NCBI GenBank assembly: GCA_028290305.1
Contig: JAQGKC010000412.1
Coordinates: 1-47,484, forward strand
DNA length: 47,484 nt
Direction: 5' to 3'
From: Bradyrhizobium sp.
GTDB taxonomy: Bacteria; Pseudomonadota; Alphaproteobacteria; Rhizobiales; Xanthobacteraceae
A program made the position numbers and the translations under genes. The notes below the pieces were generated by a model. That model saw only the letters and a program-made list of their open reading frames with translations, ran no database searches and was not told the DNA's origin. How positions within the stretch are numbered: the first letter of the stretch is position 1; every line of letters begins with the position of its first letter. This document shows, piece after piece, positions 15,737 to 24,623 of the stretch.

Positions 15737-17011
15737 ATGATGATCTACTCGTCCGCGTCGCGCAGTCTGCTGCTCGCTGGCGCTTTAATCGGGGCCTTTA
15801 CATACGGCGCTGCCGCGCAACAGCCGGCCACTCCGCCCGCGGCGGCGACACCCGCTGCCGCGCCGGCGCTTCCGCCGGGCTCGCCCTTGATCGGGCGGCC
15901 GGACAGTGAAGCCGCGGCCAAGCTCGCGCCGGTCGCGGGGCCGCCGATTGCCACCGCCGCGGACAAGCTGCCGACGGCAAAACTCATGGTGCCGCCGGGC
16001 TTCAATGTCGAGGTCTACGCCGCCGGCATGGCGAACGCGCGTTCGTTGACCGAAGGCGACAAGGGCACGGTGTTCGTCGGCAGCCGCCTCGTCGACAAGG
16101 TCTATGCCGTCGTCAACAAGGACGGCAAGCGGTCGGTGAAAATCCTCGCCTCCGGTCTGTATAGGCCAAATGGCGTCGCTTTCCACAACGGCACGTTGTA
16201 CATCGCCGAACTCTCGAAGATCTCCAAGATCGACAAGGTCGAAGACGTCATCGACAACCCGCCGAAACCGACCGTCATCTACGACAATCTGCCCAAGGAC
16301 GAAGCCCACGGCTGGAAATTCATCGCCGTCGGGCCCGACAACAAGCTGTATGTGCCGGTCGGACAACCCGGCAACAACGTCCTGCATGATGACGCGCACG
16401 GTCAGATCCGCCGCATGAATCTCGACGGCACCGGCGCGGAAGTGGTCGCCTATGGCGTTCGCAACAGCGTCGGCTTCGACTGGAATCCTGAAACCAAGCA
16501 GATGTACTTCACCGACAATGGCCGCGACTGGATGTCGGAGGATGTTCCGCAAGACGAACTCAATCGCGTCACCAAGGTCGGCGAGGATTTCGGTGCGCCG
16601 TATTGCTATCAGGGCAATATTTCGGATCCCGAATTCGGGTGGGGGCATTCCTGTTCCGACTACACCCCGCCGGCCGGTCTGATGGGACCGCACGTCGCCT
16701 CGCTCGGCATGCGGTTCTATACCGGCAACATGTTCCCGAAGAGCTACAAGGACGCCATCATCGTGGCGCGGCACGGTTCGTGGAACCGATCCAAGAAAGC
16801 TGGCGGTGACGTCGCGGTCGTCAAGCTGAACAAGGACGGCACGGTGAAGTCCGTGGAGCCGTTCATCACCGGCTTCCTCGAAGACAACAAATACCTCGGC
16901 CGGCCGGTCGACGTGATGCAAATGAAGGACGGTTCGCTGCTGGTCTCCGACGACTGGAACGGCGCCGTCTATCGCGTTACCTACGGCAAGCCGAAGGTCG
17001 CTTCGCAATAA
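15737..17011 (+). CDS. Secreted sorbosone dehydrogenase family PQQ sugar dehydrogenase
   Basis: A 424-residue protein with signal peptide (SLLLAGALIGAFTYGAAAQ), an Ala/Pro-rich stretch, then a six-bladed propeller like soluble glucose and sorbosone dehydrogenases. Signatures include LASGLYRPNGVAFHNGTLYIAE, LPKDEAHGWKFIAVGPDNKLYV, YGVRNSVGFDWNPETKQMYFTDNGRDW and RHGSWNRS. It should oxidise a sugar or aldose-derived aldehyde in the periplasm with PQQ. ATG 15737 has AGGGGAG six bases upstream; the frame is open earlier without a site. The pqq operon lies beside it and a c-type cytochrome follows, a consistent electron path. Confidence 0.88.
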   Translation: MMIYSSASRSLLLAGALIGAFTYGAAAQQPATPPAAATPAAAPALPPGSPLIGRPDSEAAAKLAPVAGPPIATAADKLPTAKLMVPPGFNVEVYAAGMANARSLTEGDKGTVFVGSRLVDKVYAVVNKDGKRSVKILASGLYRPNGVAFHNGTLYIAELSKISKIDKVEDVIDNPPKPTVIYDNLPKDEAHGWKFIAVGPDNKLYVPVGQPGNNVLHDDAHGQIRRMNLDGTGAEVVAYGVRNSVGFDWNPETKQMYFTDNGRDWMSEDVPQDELNRVTKVGEDFGAPYCYQGNISDPEFGWGHSCSDYTPPAGLMGPHVASLGMRFYTGNMFPKSYKDAIIVARHGSWNRSKKAGGDVAVVKLNKDGTVKSVEPFITGFLEDNKYLGRPVDVMQMKDGSLLVSDDWNGAVYRVTYGKPKVASQ

Positions 17012-17022
17012 GATCCAAAGAA

Positions 17023-17056
17023 AAAAGCCGAGGGCGGCGTGCTGCCCTCGGCTTTT
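17023..17056 (+). terminator. Rho-independent terminator
   Basis: A 13-bp stem AAAAGCCGAGGGC (17023-17035) pairs with GCCCTCGGCTTTT (17044-17056) around an 8-base loop and ends in four T. It lies 11 bases after the sugar dehydrogenase stop and should separate that transcript from the cytochrome gene. Confidence 0.88.
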
Positions 17057-17064
17057 CACGCCTG

Positions 17065-17152
17065 TTCCAAGACTTCCCTTCTTCTAGGACTTCCTTCTTT
17101 CAGGACTTCCTTCTTCCAAGACTTCCCTTCCAGGATTTCTTCCCAGACTTCG
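17065..17152 (+). repeat. Degenerate ~16-bp tandem repeats in cytochrome leader
   Basis: The motif GACTTCC recurs at 17071, 17088, 17104 and 17120, with weaker copies at 17134 and 17146, each embedded in TTCTTC-CAGGACTTCC-like units. The run is pyrimidine-rich on the plus strand and ends about 18 bases before the cytochrome start. Confidence 0.75.
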
Positions 17153-17170
17153 ATATCGCCGGGATTGCCG

Positions 17171-17737
17171 ATGCGTAAAATGTTTGCCTTCCTGGCCCTC
17201 GTCTTTGTCGCGTCGCCGCTCCGAGCGGAGACGATCGAGGAACGCGCCGCTCCCTGTTTTGCCTGTCATGGCGAAAAGGGACAGTCCGAAACCGAAAACA
17301 TTCCATCGCTCGGCGGCCAGCAGGCGCCTTACGCGCTGATCCAGCTTTTCATGTTCCGAGAAAAGCTCCGCGTCTTTGAGCCGATGAACGAGATGGCGAA
17401 GTCGTTCACCGACGAAGATCTCAGCTTGTTCTCCGACTTCATCGCCAAATTGCCGAAACCGGCGCCGCCGGCCGACGCCGGCGATCCGGCGCGGATGGCG
17501 CGCGCGCAGGCGCTGGTGCAGCAGGACCACTGCAATTCCTGCCACAAGCCGGATTTCTCGGGCGGGGACAATGTCCCGCGCATTGCCAATCAGCGCGAGG
17601 ACTATCTCGCCAAGACCATGCGGGAATACAAGGACAACAGCCGCCACGGCTATGACGGCACCATGGCAGAGGTGCTGCAGCCCGTGACCGTGGAGCAGAT
17701 TGCCGATCTCGCTTATTATCTCGCCCGAGTGCGCTGA
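17171..17737 (+). CDS. Dihaem c4-type cytochrome c
   Basis: A 188-residue secreted cytochrome. A signal peptide ([19 protein letters not shown]) precedes two haem sites, CFACH (29-33) and CNSCH (121-125). Each is followed by the c4-like pattern PSLGGQQ..Y...[21 protein letters not shown], and Met ligands are available after each. It probably accepts electrons from the neighbouring PQQ sugar dehydrogenase and passes them to the respiratory chain; the partner is inferred from position. ATG 17171 is chosen because the signal peptide starts there; the open frame upstream is only repeat sequence. Confidence 0.9.
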   Translation: MRKMFAFLALVFVASPLRAETIEERAAPCFACHGEKGQSETENIPSLGGQQAPYALIQLFMFREKLRVFEPMNEMAKSFTDEDLSLFSDFIAKLPKPAPPADAGDPARMARAQALVQQDHCNSCHKPDFSGGDNVPRIANQREDYLAKTMREYKDNSRHGYDGTMAEVLQPVTVEQIADLAYYLARVR

Positions 17738-17850
17738 GCCCCCCGAATCTCCGGCCGCATCTCATTGGCAGGGACGCATTTTGATCTGGAATCGCAATGG
17801 CATTGCCGTGTCGGCAGCGCTACAAGATGAGCGATCAAACGGAGTTATCC

Positions 17851-19251
17851 ATGGAAGATCTCTGGCGTCTGTCAGCTGCGGACCTTGCCGCGCTGATAAG
17901 GTCGAAAAAGGTTTCGGCGAAACAGGCGGCTTCGGCCGCGCTCGCGCGGCTGGACGCGGTCAACCCGGCCATCAACGCCGTGGTCGACCACCGTCCGGAG
18001 GATGTTCTGGCGCAGGCCGGGGCTGTCGATGCGGCGATCGCGCGAAACGAAGACGTAGGCCTGCTGGCGGGCGTGCCGGTCACCGTCAAGGTCAATATCG
18101 ACCAGCAGGGATTCGCCACCACCAACGGCCTTAAGCTGCAGCGCGATCTCATCGCGCATACCAACAGTCCCGTGATCGACAATCTACGCAGGGCCGGCGC
18201 CGTCATTCTCGGCCGCACCAATTGCCCGGCATTTTCATATCGCTGGTTCACCACCAACCTGATCCATGGCGATACTAAAAATCCGCGCGATCCCGGCATC
18301 ACGCCGGGAGGATCGTCCGGCGGCGCGGGAGCGGCGGTCGCAGCGGGCATCGGGCATATCGCGCACGGCACCGACATTGCGGGATCGATCCGCTATCCGG
18401 CCTATGCCTGTGGCGTTCACGGCCTGCGGCCGACCGTTGGCCGTATCGCGGCCTTCAATGCCTCGTCGCCTGAGCGCGCCATTGCGCCGCAGATCAGCGC
18501 GGTATCCGGTCCGCTGGCGCGCACCATCGGCGATCTCCGGATTGCGCTGGCGGCGATGTCCGGCGCGGACATGCGCGATCCCTGTTGGGTGCCGGCACCA
18601 CTCGAAGGGCCCGCGATGCCGAAGCGCGCAGCGCTGTGTCTTCGTCCTGACGGCCTGGAGACGGTCGCTGAGGTGAAGGCGGCGGTCGCTGATGCTGCCA
18701 GGCGTCTGGAGCGCGCCGGATGGGTCGTCGAAGAGATCGAGACAACACCGCCGCTGCGCGAGGCCGCCGACCTTCAGACCAAGCTGTGGCTCGGCGATGG
18801 CTATGATGCGCAGCTCGCCACCGCCGAGCGCGAAGGCGATCCCGGCGCGCTGGCCTGCCTGCGCGGCAACAGGGCTAAGGTTTTTCCTTTCGACGCGGCT
18901 GCATTCTCGAAGGCCCTGACGCGGCGGGCGACGCTGGCGCGCGAGTGGCTGCAGTTCTTTGAGACCTATTCCGTTGTCCTGATGCCAGTATCCGCCGAGC
19001 TGCCGTTCCCGGACGGCCTCGATCGGCGCGATGACGCCTCATTCACGCGGGTGTGGAACGCGCAGCTACCGCAAATTGCTATTCCCTTCTTGGGGCTGCC
19101 TGCGCTAACCGTCACCACGGGATTGGTGGGGCGCGTTCCCGTCGGCGTTCAGGTGGTTTCCGGCCGCTACCGCGAGGGTCTGTGCTTGCTCGCCGGTGAG
19201 GCGATCGAAGCAGGGGGAACGCCAGCGATGCCGGTCGATCCCGTCAGTTAA
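17851..19251 (+). CDS. Amidase signature family hydrolase
   Basis: A 466-residue soluble amidase with the Ser-cisSer-Lys triad: K80 in VPVTVKVN, S155 in TPGGSSGGAGAAVAAG and S179 in GTDIAGSIRYPA. It releases ammonia or an amine from an amide; the substrate is not predictable. It ends with the usual LPALTVTTGLVGRVPVGVQVV region. ATG 17851 is preferred because GGAG lies six bases before it; ATG 17827 would add eight residues. No gatC or gatB is near, so it is not a GatA of tRNA amidation. Confidence 0.87.
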   Translation: MEDLWRLSAADLAALIRSKKVSAKQAASAALARLDAVNPAINAVVDHRPEDVLAQAGAVDAAIARNEDVGLLAGVPVTVKVNIDQQGFATTNGLKLQRDLIAHTNSPVIDNLRRAGAVILGRTNCPAFSYRWFTTNLIHGDTKNPRDPGITPGGSSGGAGAAVAAGIGHIAHGTDIAGSIRYPAYACGVHGLRPTVGRIAAFNASSPERAIAPQISAVSGPLARTIGDLRIALAAMSGADMRDPCWVPAPLEGPAMPKRAALCLRPDGLETVAEVKAAVADAARRLERAGWVVEEIETTPPLREAADLQTKLWLGDGYDAQLATAEREGDPGALACLRGNRAKVFPFDAAAFSKALTRRATLAREWLQFFETYSVVLMPVSAELPFPDGLDRRDDASFTRVWNAQLPQIAIPFLGLPALTVTTGLVGRVPVGVQVVSGRYREGLCLLAGEAIEAGGTPAMPVDPVS

Positions 19252-19282
19252 TTGAGTCCCAGATTCAGGCCGAGAAGGTACG

Positions 19283-19759
19283 ATGACTAGCGTTCATGAT
19301 TTCACGGCAACATCGCTTGCCGGCGACGACATTCCACTGAAGCGGTTCGAGGGTCAGGTCTTGCTGATCGTCAACACCGCGAGCGCCTGCGGATTTACAC
19401 CGCAATACAAAGGCCTCGAAGCGCTGTATCAGGCGCTTGGCCCCCGCGGCTTTTCGGTTCTGGGATTTCCCTGCAACCAGTTCGGAAGCCAGGAGCCCGG
19501 CGACGCCAAGCAAATCGAGCAATTCTGCACGACCAATTACGCCATCACCTTTCCGATGTTTGCCAAGATCGACGTCAACGGCGACAACGCGCATCCGCTC
19601 TATCAATATTTGAAGGGCGAGAAATCCGGATTGCTCGGCTCATCGATCAAATGGAATTTCACCAAATTCCTGGTCGATCGCTCGGGCCAGGTGGTGGCGC
19701 GGCATGCGCCGACGGCGAAGCCGGAAGGACTCACCAAGGAAATCGAGGCGCTGCTGTGA
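19283..19759 (+). CDS. Glutathione peroxidase (Cys type)
   Basis: A 158-residue thiol peroxidase. The catalytic Cys is C36 in VNTASACGFTPQY, with Q70 in GFPCNQFGSQEPG and W124-N125 in IKWNFTKFLVDR completing the tetrad. A second Cys, C82 in EQFCTTNY, may resolve the sulfenic acid, so thioredoxin could be the true reductant as in many bacterial homologues. It removes hydrogen and lipid peroxides. Length is typical. The next small gene follows within about 17 bases or overlaps. Confidence 0.93.
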   Translation: MTSVHDFTATSLAGDDIPLKRFEGQVLLIVNTASACGFTPQYKGLEALYQALGPRGFSVLGFPCNQFGSQEPGDAKQIEQFCTTNYAITFPMFAKIDVNGDNAHPLYQYLKGEKSGLLGSSIKWNFTKFLVDRSGQVVARHAPTAKPEGLTKEIEALL

Positions 19760-19776
19760 ACGAGAAAAATGACTCC

Positions 19777-20025
19777 ATGACCGACCAACTGCCCGACCGT
19801 CTCTCGACCGATCCGAAGAGCCCTTACTACAATGCCGATGTGCTCGCGCGCGACGTCGGCATTCGCTTCAAGGGCGTCGAGAAAACCAATGTCGAGGAAT
19901 ATTGCGTCAGCGAGGGATGGGTACGCGTGACGGCCGGCGCCGCCAAGGATCGCTACGGTAATCCGCTCACCATCAAGGTCCATGGCCCGGTCGAACCGTA
20001 TTTTCGCGATAAGAACGAATCTTGA
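19777..20025 (+). CDS. DUF3297 family protein
   Basis: An 82-residue protein matching the DUF3297 pattern: LPDRLSTDPKSPYYN, VGIRFKGVEKTNVEEYCVSEGWVRV, YGNPLTIKVHGPVEPYF. Its function is unknown. ATG 19777 gives the usual family length; GTG 19756, overlapping the peroxidase stop, is an in-frame alternative adding seven residues and would couple the two genes. Co-transcription with the peroxidase hints at oxidative-stress expression but proves nothing. Confidence 0.85.
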   Translation: MTDQLPDRLSTDPKSPYYNADVLARDVGIRFKGVEKTNVEEYCVSEGWVRVTAGAAKDRYGNPLTIKVHGPVEPYFRDKNES

Positions 20026-20064
20026 GACCGAATAGACTTCAAGCAAAGCCGTCCACGATAGAGC

Positions 20065-20150
20065 CGTCATGCCCGGGCTTGTCCCGGGCATCCACGTCTT
20101 AGCCCTGTAGCGACAAGACGTAGATGGCCGGGACAAGCCCGGCCATGACG
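20065..20150. repeat. Large palindromic intergenic repeat
   Basis: Two arms, 20065-20100 and 20115-20150, are imperfect reverse complements. They contain CGTCATGCCCGGGCTTG on the left and GACAAGCCCGGCCATGACG on the right, with CACGTCTT / AAGACGTAG near the loop. This is a common extragenic palindrome in Bradyrhizobium-like genomes. Lying between two same-strand genes, it may act as a transcript-end hairpin. Confidence 0.8.
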
Positions 20151-20172
20151 AACAAAGAGAAAGCTAAACGCC

Positions 20173-21342
20173 ATGTCCGTTCGTATCGTCGACGTCAGAG
20201 AAATCACAAAACCGATCTCGTCGCCCATCCGCAATGCCTATATCGATTTTACGAAAATGACGACGAGCCTCGTCGCCGTCGTCACCGATGTCGTGCGCGA
20301 CGGCAAGACGGTGGTCGGTTACGGCTTCAATTCCAACGGCCGCTACGGACAGGGCGGATTGATCCGCGAGCGTTTCGCGCCGCGGCTTAAGGAGGCCGAT
20401 CCGAAATCCCTGCTCGACAAGACCGGCGACAATCTTGACCCGGACAAGGTCTGGTCGGCCATGATGTCAAACGAAAAGCCGGGCGGCCATGGCGAGCGTT
20501 CGGTGGCGGTCGGCACCATCGACATGGCGGTGTGGGATGCGGTCGCCAAGATCGCAGGCAAACCGCTGTTTCGATTGCTCGCCGAGCGCCACGGACGGAC
20601 CGCCAATCCACGCGTATTCGTCTACGCCGCCGGGGGCTATTATTATCCCGGCAAGGATCTGTCGGCGCTGCGAGGCGAGATGCGCGGCTACCTCGATCGC
20701 GGCTACAACGTCGTGAAGATGAAGATCGGCGGCGCGCCGATCGCTGAAGACCGCCAGCGCATCGAAGCCGTGCTGAAGGAGATCGGCAGCCAGGCGCAAC
20801 TCGCCGTCGACGCCAACGGCCGGTTCGATCTGGAGATGGCGATCGCCTACGCCAAAATGCTGCGCGACTATCCGCTGTTCTGGTACGAGGAGGCCGGCGA
20901 TCCCCTTGATTTCCAGCTCCAGGCGGCGCTCGCGGAATTCTATCCGGGCCCGATGGCGACCGGCGAAAACCTGTTCAGCCATCAGGATGCGCGCAACCTC
21001 CTTCGCTACGGCGGCATGCGGCCCGACCGCGACTGGCTGCAGTTCGATTGCGCGCTGTCCTATGGGCTCTGCGAATATCAGCGCACGCTTAGCGTGCTGC
21101 ATACCCAGGGCTGGTCGGCGAGCCGATGCATTCCGCATGGTGGGCATCAGATGTCGCTCAACATCGCGGCCGGTCTCGGCCTCGGCGGCAATGAGAGCTA
21201 TCCCGATCTGTTCCAGCCCTATGGTGGTTTCCCGGATGGCGTCCGCGTCGAAAACGGCACCATTACCATGCCGGATTTGCCGGGCATCGGTTTCGAGGGA
21301 AAATCCGATCTGTATGCGGAGATGAAGGCGCTGGCGTCGTGA
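20173..21342 (+). CDS. tarD: D(-)-tartrate dehydratase
   Basis: A 389-residue enolase-superfamily enzyme that dehydrates D-tartrate to oxaloacetate. The sequence closely follows the characterised Bradyrhizobium enzyme as I remember it, with the key residues at the same numbers: K184 in VKMKIGG, metal ligands D213 (VDANG), E239 (WYEE) and E265 (TGEN), and base H322 (CIPHGG). Length is identical to that enzyme. It stands alone between a palindromic repeat and a hypothetical gene; no tartrate transporter is adjacent. Confidence 0.95.
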   Translation: MSVRIVDVREITKPISSPIRNAYIDFTKMTTSLVAVVTDVVRDGKTVVGYGFNSNGRYGQGGLIRERFAPRLKEADPKSLLDKTGDNLDPDKVWSAMMSNEKPGGHGERSVAVGTIDMAVWDAVAKIAGKPLFRLLAERHGRTANPRVFVYAAGGYYYPGKDLSALRGEMRGYLDRGYNVVKMKIGGAPIAEDRQRIEAVLKEIGSQAQLAVDANGRFDLEMAIAYAKMLRDYPLFWYEEAGDPLDFQLQAALAEFYPGPMATGENLFSHQDARNLLRYGGMRPDRDWLQFDCALSYGLCEYQRTLSVLHTQGWSASRCIPHGGHQMSLNIAAGLGLGGNESYPDLFQPYGGFPDGVRVENGTITMPDLPGIGFEGKSDLYAEMKALAS

Positions 21343-21413
21343 GATCGCCCTTGGAAGTGAGCGCTGCGGATACTTAGGGAACGGTGATCTCCGCTCCAGT
21401 TCCGATCGCATGG

Positions 21414-21728
21414 TTATTGAAGGTCGGCATCCACAGGCACGAAGAACACGAATACGTGGCCATCGTACTCCTTGCGGGCGAGTTCGGTGGTCAGCGCAAT
21501 TTGGATTTCAGCCGTTTCCGAAGCGTCAGCGCGCCGAATCCTGAGCTCGGCTGTGCCATCCCAGATTGGATGGCCGCACGATCGATAGGAAGCGAGTTCC
21601 TCCACAAACCAATCTTCAGTACAAAGCTCTTTTGCGTGTTCCAGGTTGCCCGCGCGAAAAGCCAGCACTGCTCGTCCGCCTATCTCGAGGACGAATCCTT
21701 TCTCTTTGATATTCTCTCGTCGGCTCAT
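21414..21728 (-). CDS. Hypothetical protein
   Basis: A 104-residue soluble protein beginning MSRRENIKEKGFVLEIGGRAVLAF. It contains HAKELCTEDWFVEELASYRSCG, WDGTAELRIRRADASE and a hydrophobic end HVFVFFVPVDADL. I do not recognise a family and see no catalytic motif. An in-frame ATG at 21809 would add 27 residues; neither start has a clear ribosome site. The gene is plausible because the frame is clean and its codon choice is ordinary, but it could be spurious. Confidence 0.5.
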   Translation of the reverse strand: MSRRENIKEKGFVLEIGGRAVLAFRAGNLEHAKELCTEDWFVEELASYRSCGHPIWDGTAELRIRRADASETAEIQIALTTELARKEYDGHVFVFFVPVDADLQ

Positions 21729-22032
21729 CGAAGGCCCGCGCCCGATTGAGTTCGGAACGAACTCCCGGCAGTTGAACTCCGCAACTTTTGATTTATTCCA
21801 ATTCATCACCCGCGATGCGAATTAGTAGTCTCGTTGCCTCGCGGCATCGACTGCGGATTTCGTTCCGCGAGGGATAGTAAGCGCGATCCGCATGATCAAA
21901 GCTTGAGCGATACGAACGTGATCGCCGACAGCTTTTTAGAACTTCTCGAAGAGAACATGTTGGTTTTGGCTGCGACGAATTGATGCAGGCTTATGAAAGC
22001 GCTGTGCTGCAACGGTTTTTCGAATTCTCTAA

Positions 22033-22049
22033 TTTAGATCACTTCTAAA
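22033..22049 (+). promoter_or_regulatory. ICE-like Irr binding site
   Basis: TTTAGATCACTTCTAAA is a near-perfect palindrome (7-bp arms ATTTAGA/TCTAAAT at 22032-22050 with a 5-base spacer). It differs at one position from the rhizobial iron control element pattern TTTAGAA-N3-TTCTAAA as I recall it. It lies 137 bases before the siderophore receptor start, where Irr-type control is expected. A weaker half-match TTTAGAACTTCT is at 21935. The rest of 21810-22185 shows no gene. Confidence 0.65.
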
Positions 22050-22185
22050 TCGTGACCGTCGACTAGATGATTTCGCCACACCTCTCCGGAAATCGTTGCA
22101 AGGCCTCTGGACGCTTTCTGCGTCGTTGGCCATTGAACTCTCACACGCCGCGAGAGAATGCGGCGCGGCTGTGGGGGCTGTCACC

Positions 22186-24564
22186 GTGAAACGTATATTT
22201 GAGGTCGAGTACCGAATCCATCTCGTATCGAAGGTGCTGCTGCTTTCGGTCAGCTACGTCGCGCTCGGCGCGTTGACAGGCGCGCAGGAGGCGCGGGCGC
22301 AATCTGCAGCGGTGGCGCAGCAGGCGCCCGCAGGATCGCTTCCGCCGGTCACGGTTACCGCGCCCGAAGTCAAGCGCCGCGCCAACAGCACGCCGGCGCA
22401 AAGCCCCAATCGCGGCACCCAGAGGCGCCGGACGCAAACAGCACGGCGGCCGGAGCCATCGACGGCTCCGAAGGCTTTCGCGGTATCGCAGGATGCCCGC
22501 ACCGGCACGGTCGGGGTTTACGCAAACAGCACGTCGGTAGCGACCAAAACCAACACGCCGTTGATCAATATTCCGCAGTCGCTCAGCGTTATCACCAAGG
22601 ATTTCATCCGGGACCAGAGCTTTCAGGGCCTTACCGATGTCACCCGCTACGTTCCGGGCGTCGCCGTGCATCAGGGCGAAGGCAACCGCGACGAACTCGT
22701 CATCCGCGGCGTAGATTCGAGCGCAAACTTCTTCGTCAACGGTTTTCGTGATGACGTTCAATACTTCCGCGATCTCTACAACGCGCAAAGCGTCGAGGTC
22801 CTGAAAGGGCCGAGCGCGCTCACGTTCGGCCGCGGCGCGGGTGGTGGCGTTCTCAACCGCACGCTCAAGGAAGCCGATGGCACCCGCGTGTATGACGCGT
22901 CGGCGCAGACAGGCTCCTGGAATGATCGGCGTTTCACGCTCGACGCGGGGCAGGCGGTCAATGAAAACGTGGCGGTACGCCTCAACGCTTTCTACGAAGG
23001 CACCGACACGTTCCGGGATTTCGGCCAGATCGAGCGCTATGGCATCAACCCGACCGTGACGCTGAAGCCGGACGATAATACCAAGATCAAGCTCAGCTAC
23101 GAATATTTTCACGACGAACGCACGTCCGATCGCGGCAATCCTTCGCAAGCGCTTCCCGGCGGAGCAACGCGCTTCAATCCCACGACTCCGTTCGCTCCGA
23201 ACGGAGACCTTTCGGCGTTCTTCGGCAGCCCGACCTATAATGTCGCGCGGGCCGACGTGCAAACCACGATGGCCATTATCGAGCACGATTTCGAAAACGG
23301 ATTGACGGTCAAGAACGGGACGATTTATGCCGACTACAAGAAATTTTACCAGAACGTCTATCCTGCCAACGGTGCTTTGGCCGGAGCGGTGAATCCCGCC
23401 GATACGTCATTAAATCTTGGGGCTTATCAGCATTGGACAAACCGCGATAACGCGTTCAACCAGACCGATTTCGTTTACAAGACCAACACCGGCCCGGCGC
23501 TTCATACGATTGCGTTCGGCACGGAGTTCGGCCGGCAGACCGGCGTGGATATCCGCAACACCGGAATCTTTCCGAACGGGACCAATACGACTTTAGACAA
23601 TCCATTTAATCCGACCTATTTCGGACCCATCAATTTCGTTCATCACTTCACGGCGACCAATACCGACGGCGTCACCAGTGCCGACTCGAACAGCAAATAT
23701 CGCCTCTACGTCGATTCGGCCTACGCGCGCGATACGATCGAAATCACGCGTTGGCTGCAGTTGATCGGTGGCGCCCGCTTCGATCGTTTCGACATGTCGG
23801 CAGTGGACATGAATACCAACATACGGCGATCCAGGATCGACGATAAGGTCTCGCCGCAAGCCGCCGTGATCGTCAAGCCGGTGGACAATCTGTCGATCTA
23901 TGGTGCCTACAGCATTTCTTATCTGCCGGCCTCGGGCGATCAGTTCAGTTCGTTGACCGATGGCACCTTGATTCTTGAACCTCAGAAATTCGAGAACACG
24001 GAAGTCGGCGTGAAGTGGAACATCAATCCAAAACTGCTGTTTACAACGGCGGTCTACAACTTGAACCGCACCAATCAGCCGATAGCAGATGGCAACAACC
24101 CGGGTTTCTTCTTCCCATCCGGCAGCACTTTGACGCGGGGATTCGAAACCAGTCTGACCGGCTACGTCACCAACGATTGGCAATCGTCGCTCGGCTATGC
24201 CTATACCGACGCGCGGATCACCAGCGCAACGTCAACGACCGTTGTTCCCGGGAATCGTGTCCAGCTCGTGCCATACAACCAGGTCGCGTGGTGGAACAGA
24301 TATCAGATCAACCCGATGTGGGGCGCGGGACTTGGCGTGATCTATTTCGGCGACTCCTTTGCGTCGTCGGACGACACCGTCCGACTGCCGGGCTTCGTTC
24401 GCTTTGACACGGCGCTCTATCTGAAGATCAATGAGACGTGGAGGGCACAGTTCAACATCGAGAATATCTTCAATAAGGGCTATTGGGCGTCGGCGGATGG
24501 CAACAACAACATCTCGCCAGGCCAGTCGCGCACCTTCCGGGTGTCGGCACGGGCCACGTTCTGA
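22186..24564 (+). CDS. TonB-dependent siderophore receptor
   Basis: A 792-residue outer-membrane receptor. A signal peptide region (VSKVLLLSVSYVALGALTGAQEARAQ) and an Arg/Pro/Thr-rich spacer lead to the plug domain (INIPQSLSVITKDFIRDQ, RYVPGVAVHQGEGNRDELVIRGVDSSANFFVNGFRDD, VEVLKGPSALTFGRGAGGGVLNR). A 22-strand barrel follows, ending in Phe (VSARATF), the outer-membrane sorting residue. It resembles catecholate/ferrichrome-type FhuA/Fiu receptors; the siderophore is unknown. GTG 22186 is preferred (GGGGG eight bases upstream and signal peptide position); ATG 22096 is an in-frame alternative. No fecI/fecR or transporter genes adjoin. Confidence 0.92.
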   Translation: MKRIFEVEYRIHLVSKVLLLSVSYVALGALTGAQEARAQSAAVAQQAPAGSLPPVTVTAPEVKRRANSTPAQSPNRGTQRRRTQTARRPEPSTAPKAFAVSQDARTGTVGVYANSTSVATKTNTPLINIPQSLSVITKDFIRDQSFQGLTDVTRYVPGVAVHQGEGNRDELVIRGVDSSANFFVNGFRDDVQYFRDLYNAQSVEVLKGPSALTFGRGAGGGVLNRTLKEADGTRVYDASAQTGSWNDRRFTLDAGQAVNENVAVRLNAFYEGTDTFRDFGQIERYGINPTVTLKPDDNTKIKLSYEYFHDERTSDRGNPSQALPGGATRFNPTTPFAPNGDLSAFFGSPTYNVARADVQTTMAIIEHDFENGLTVKNGTIYADYKKFYQNVYPANGALAGAVNPADTSLNLGAYQHWTNRDNAFNQTDFVYKTNTGPALHTIAFGTEFGRQTGVDIRNTGIFPNGTNTTLDNPFNPTYFGPINFVHHFTATNTDGVTSADSNSKYRLYVDSAYARDTIEITRWLQLIGGARFDRFDMSAVDMNTNIRRSRIDDKVSPQAAVIVKPVDNLSIYGAYSISYLPASGDQFSSLTDGTLILEPQKFENTEVGVKWNINPKLLFTTAVYNLNRTNQPIADGNNPGFFFPSGSTLTRGFETSLTGYVTNDWQSSLGYAYTDARITSATSTTVVPGNRVQLVPYNQVAWWNRYQINPMWGAGLGVIYFGDSFASSDDTVRLPGFVRFDTALYLKINETWRAQFNIENIFNKGYWASADGNNNISPGQSRTFRVSARATF

Positions 24565-24573
24565 CCAATCACG

Positions 24574-24591
24574 GCAGCAAGCACGTGCTGC
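24574..24591 (+). terminator. Weak hairpin after receptor gene
   Basis: GCAGCA (24574-24579) and TGCTGC (24586-24591) form a short stem 10 bases after the receptor stop, in the gap between convergent genes. No proper T-run follows, so terminator function is uncertain. Confidence 0.3.
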
Positions 24592-24623
24592 TTCCCGCCC
24601 AGCGCCACCCAAGCGCTCGAAAG

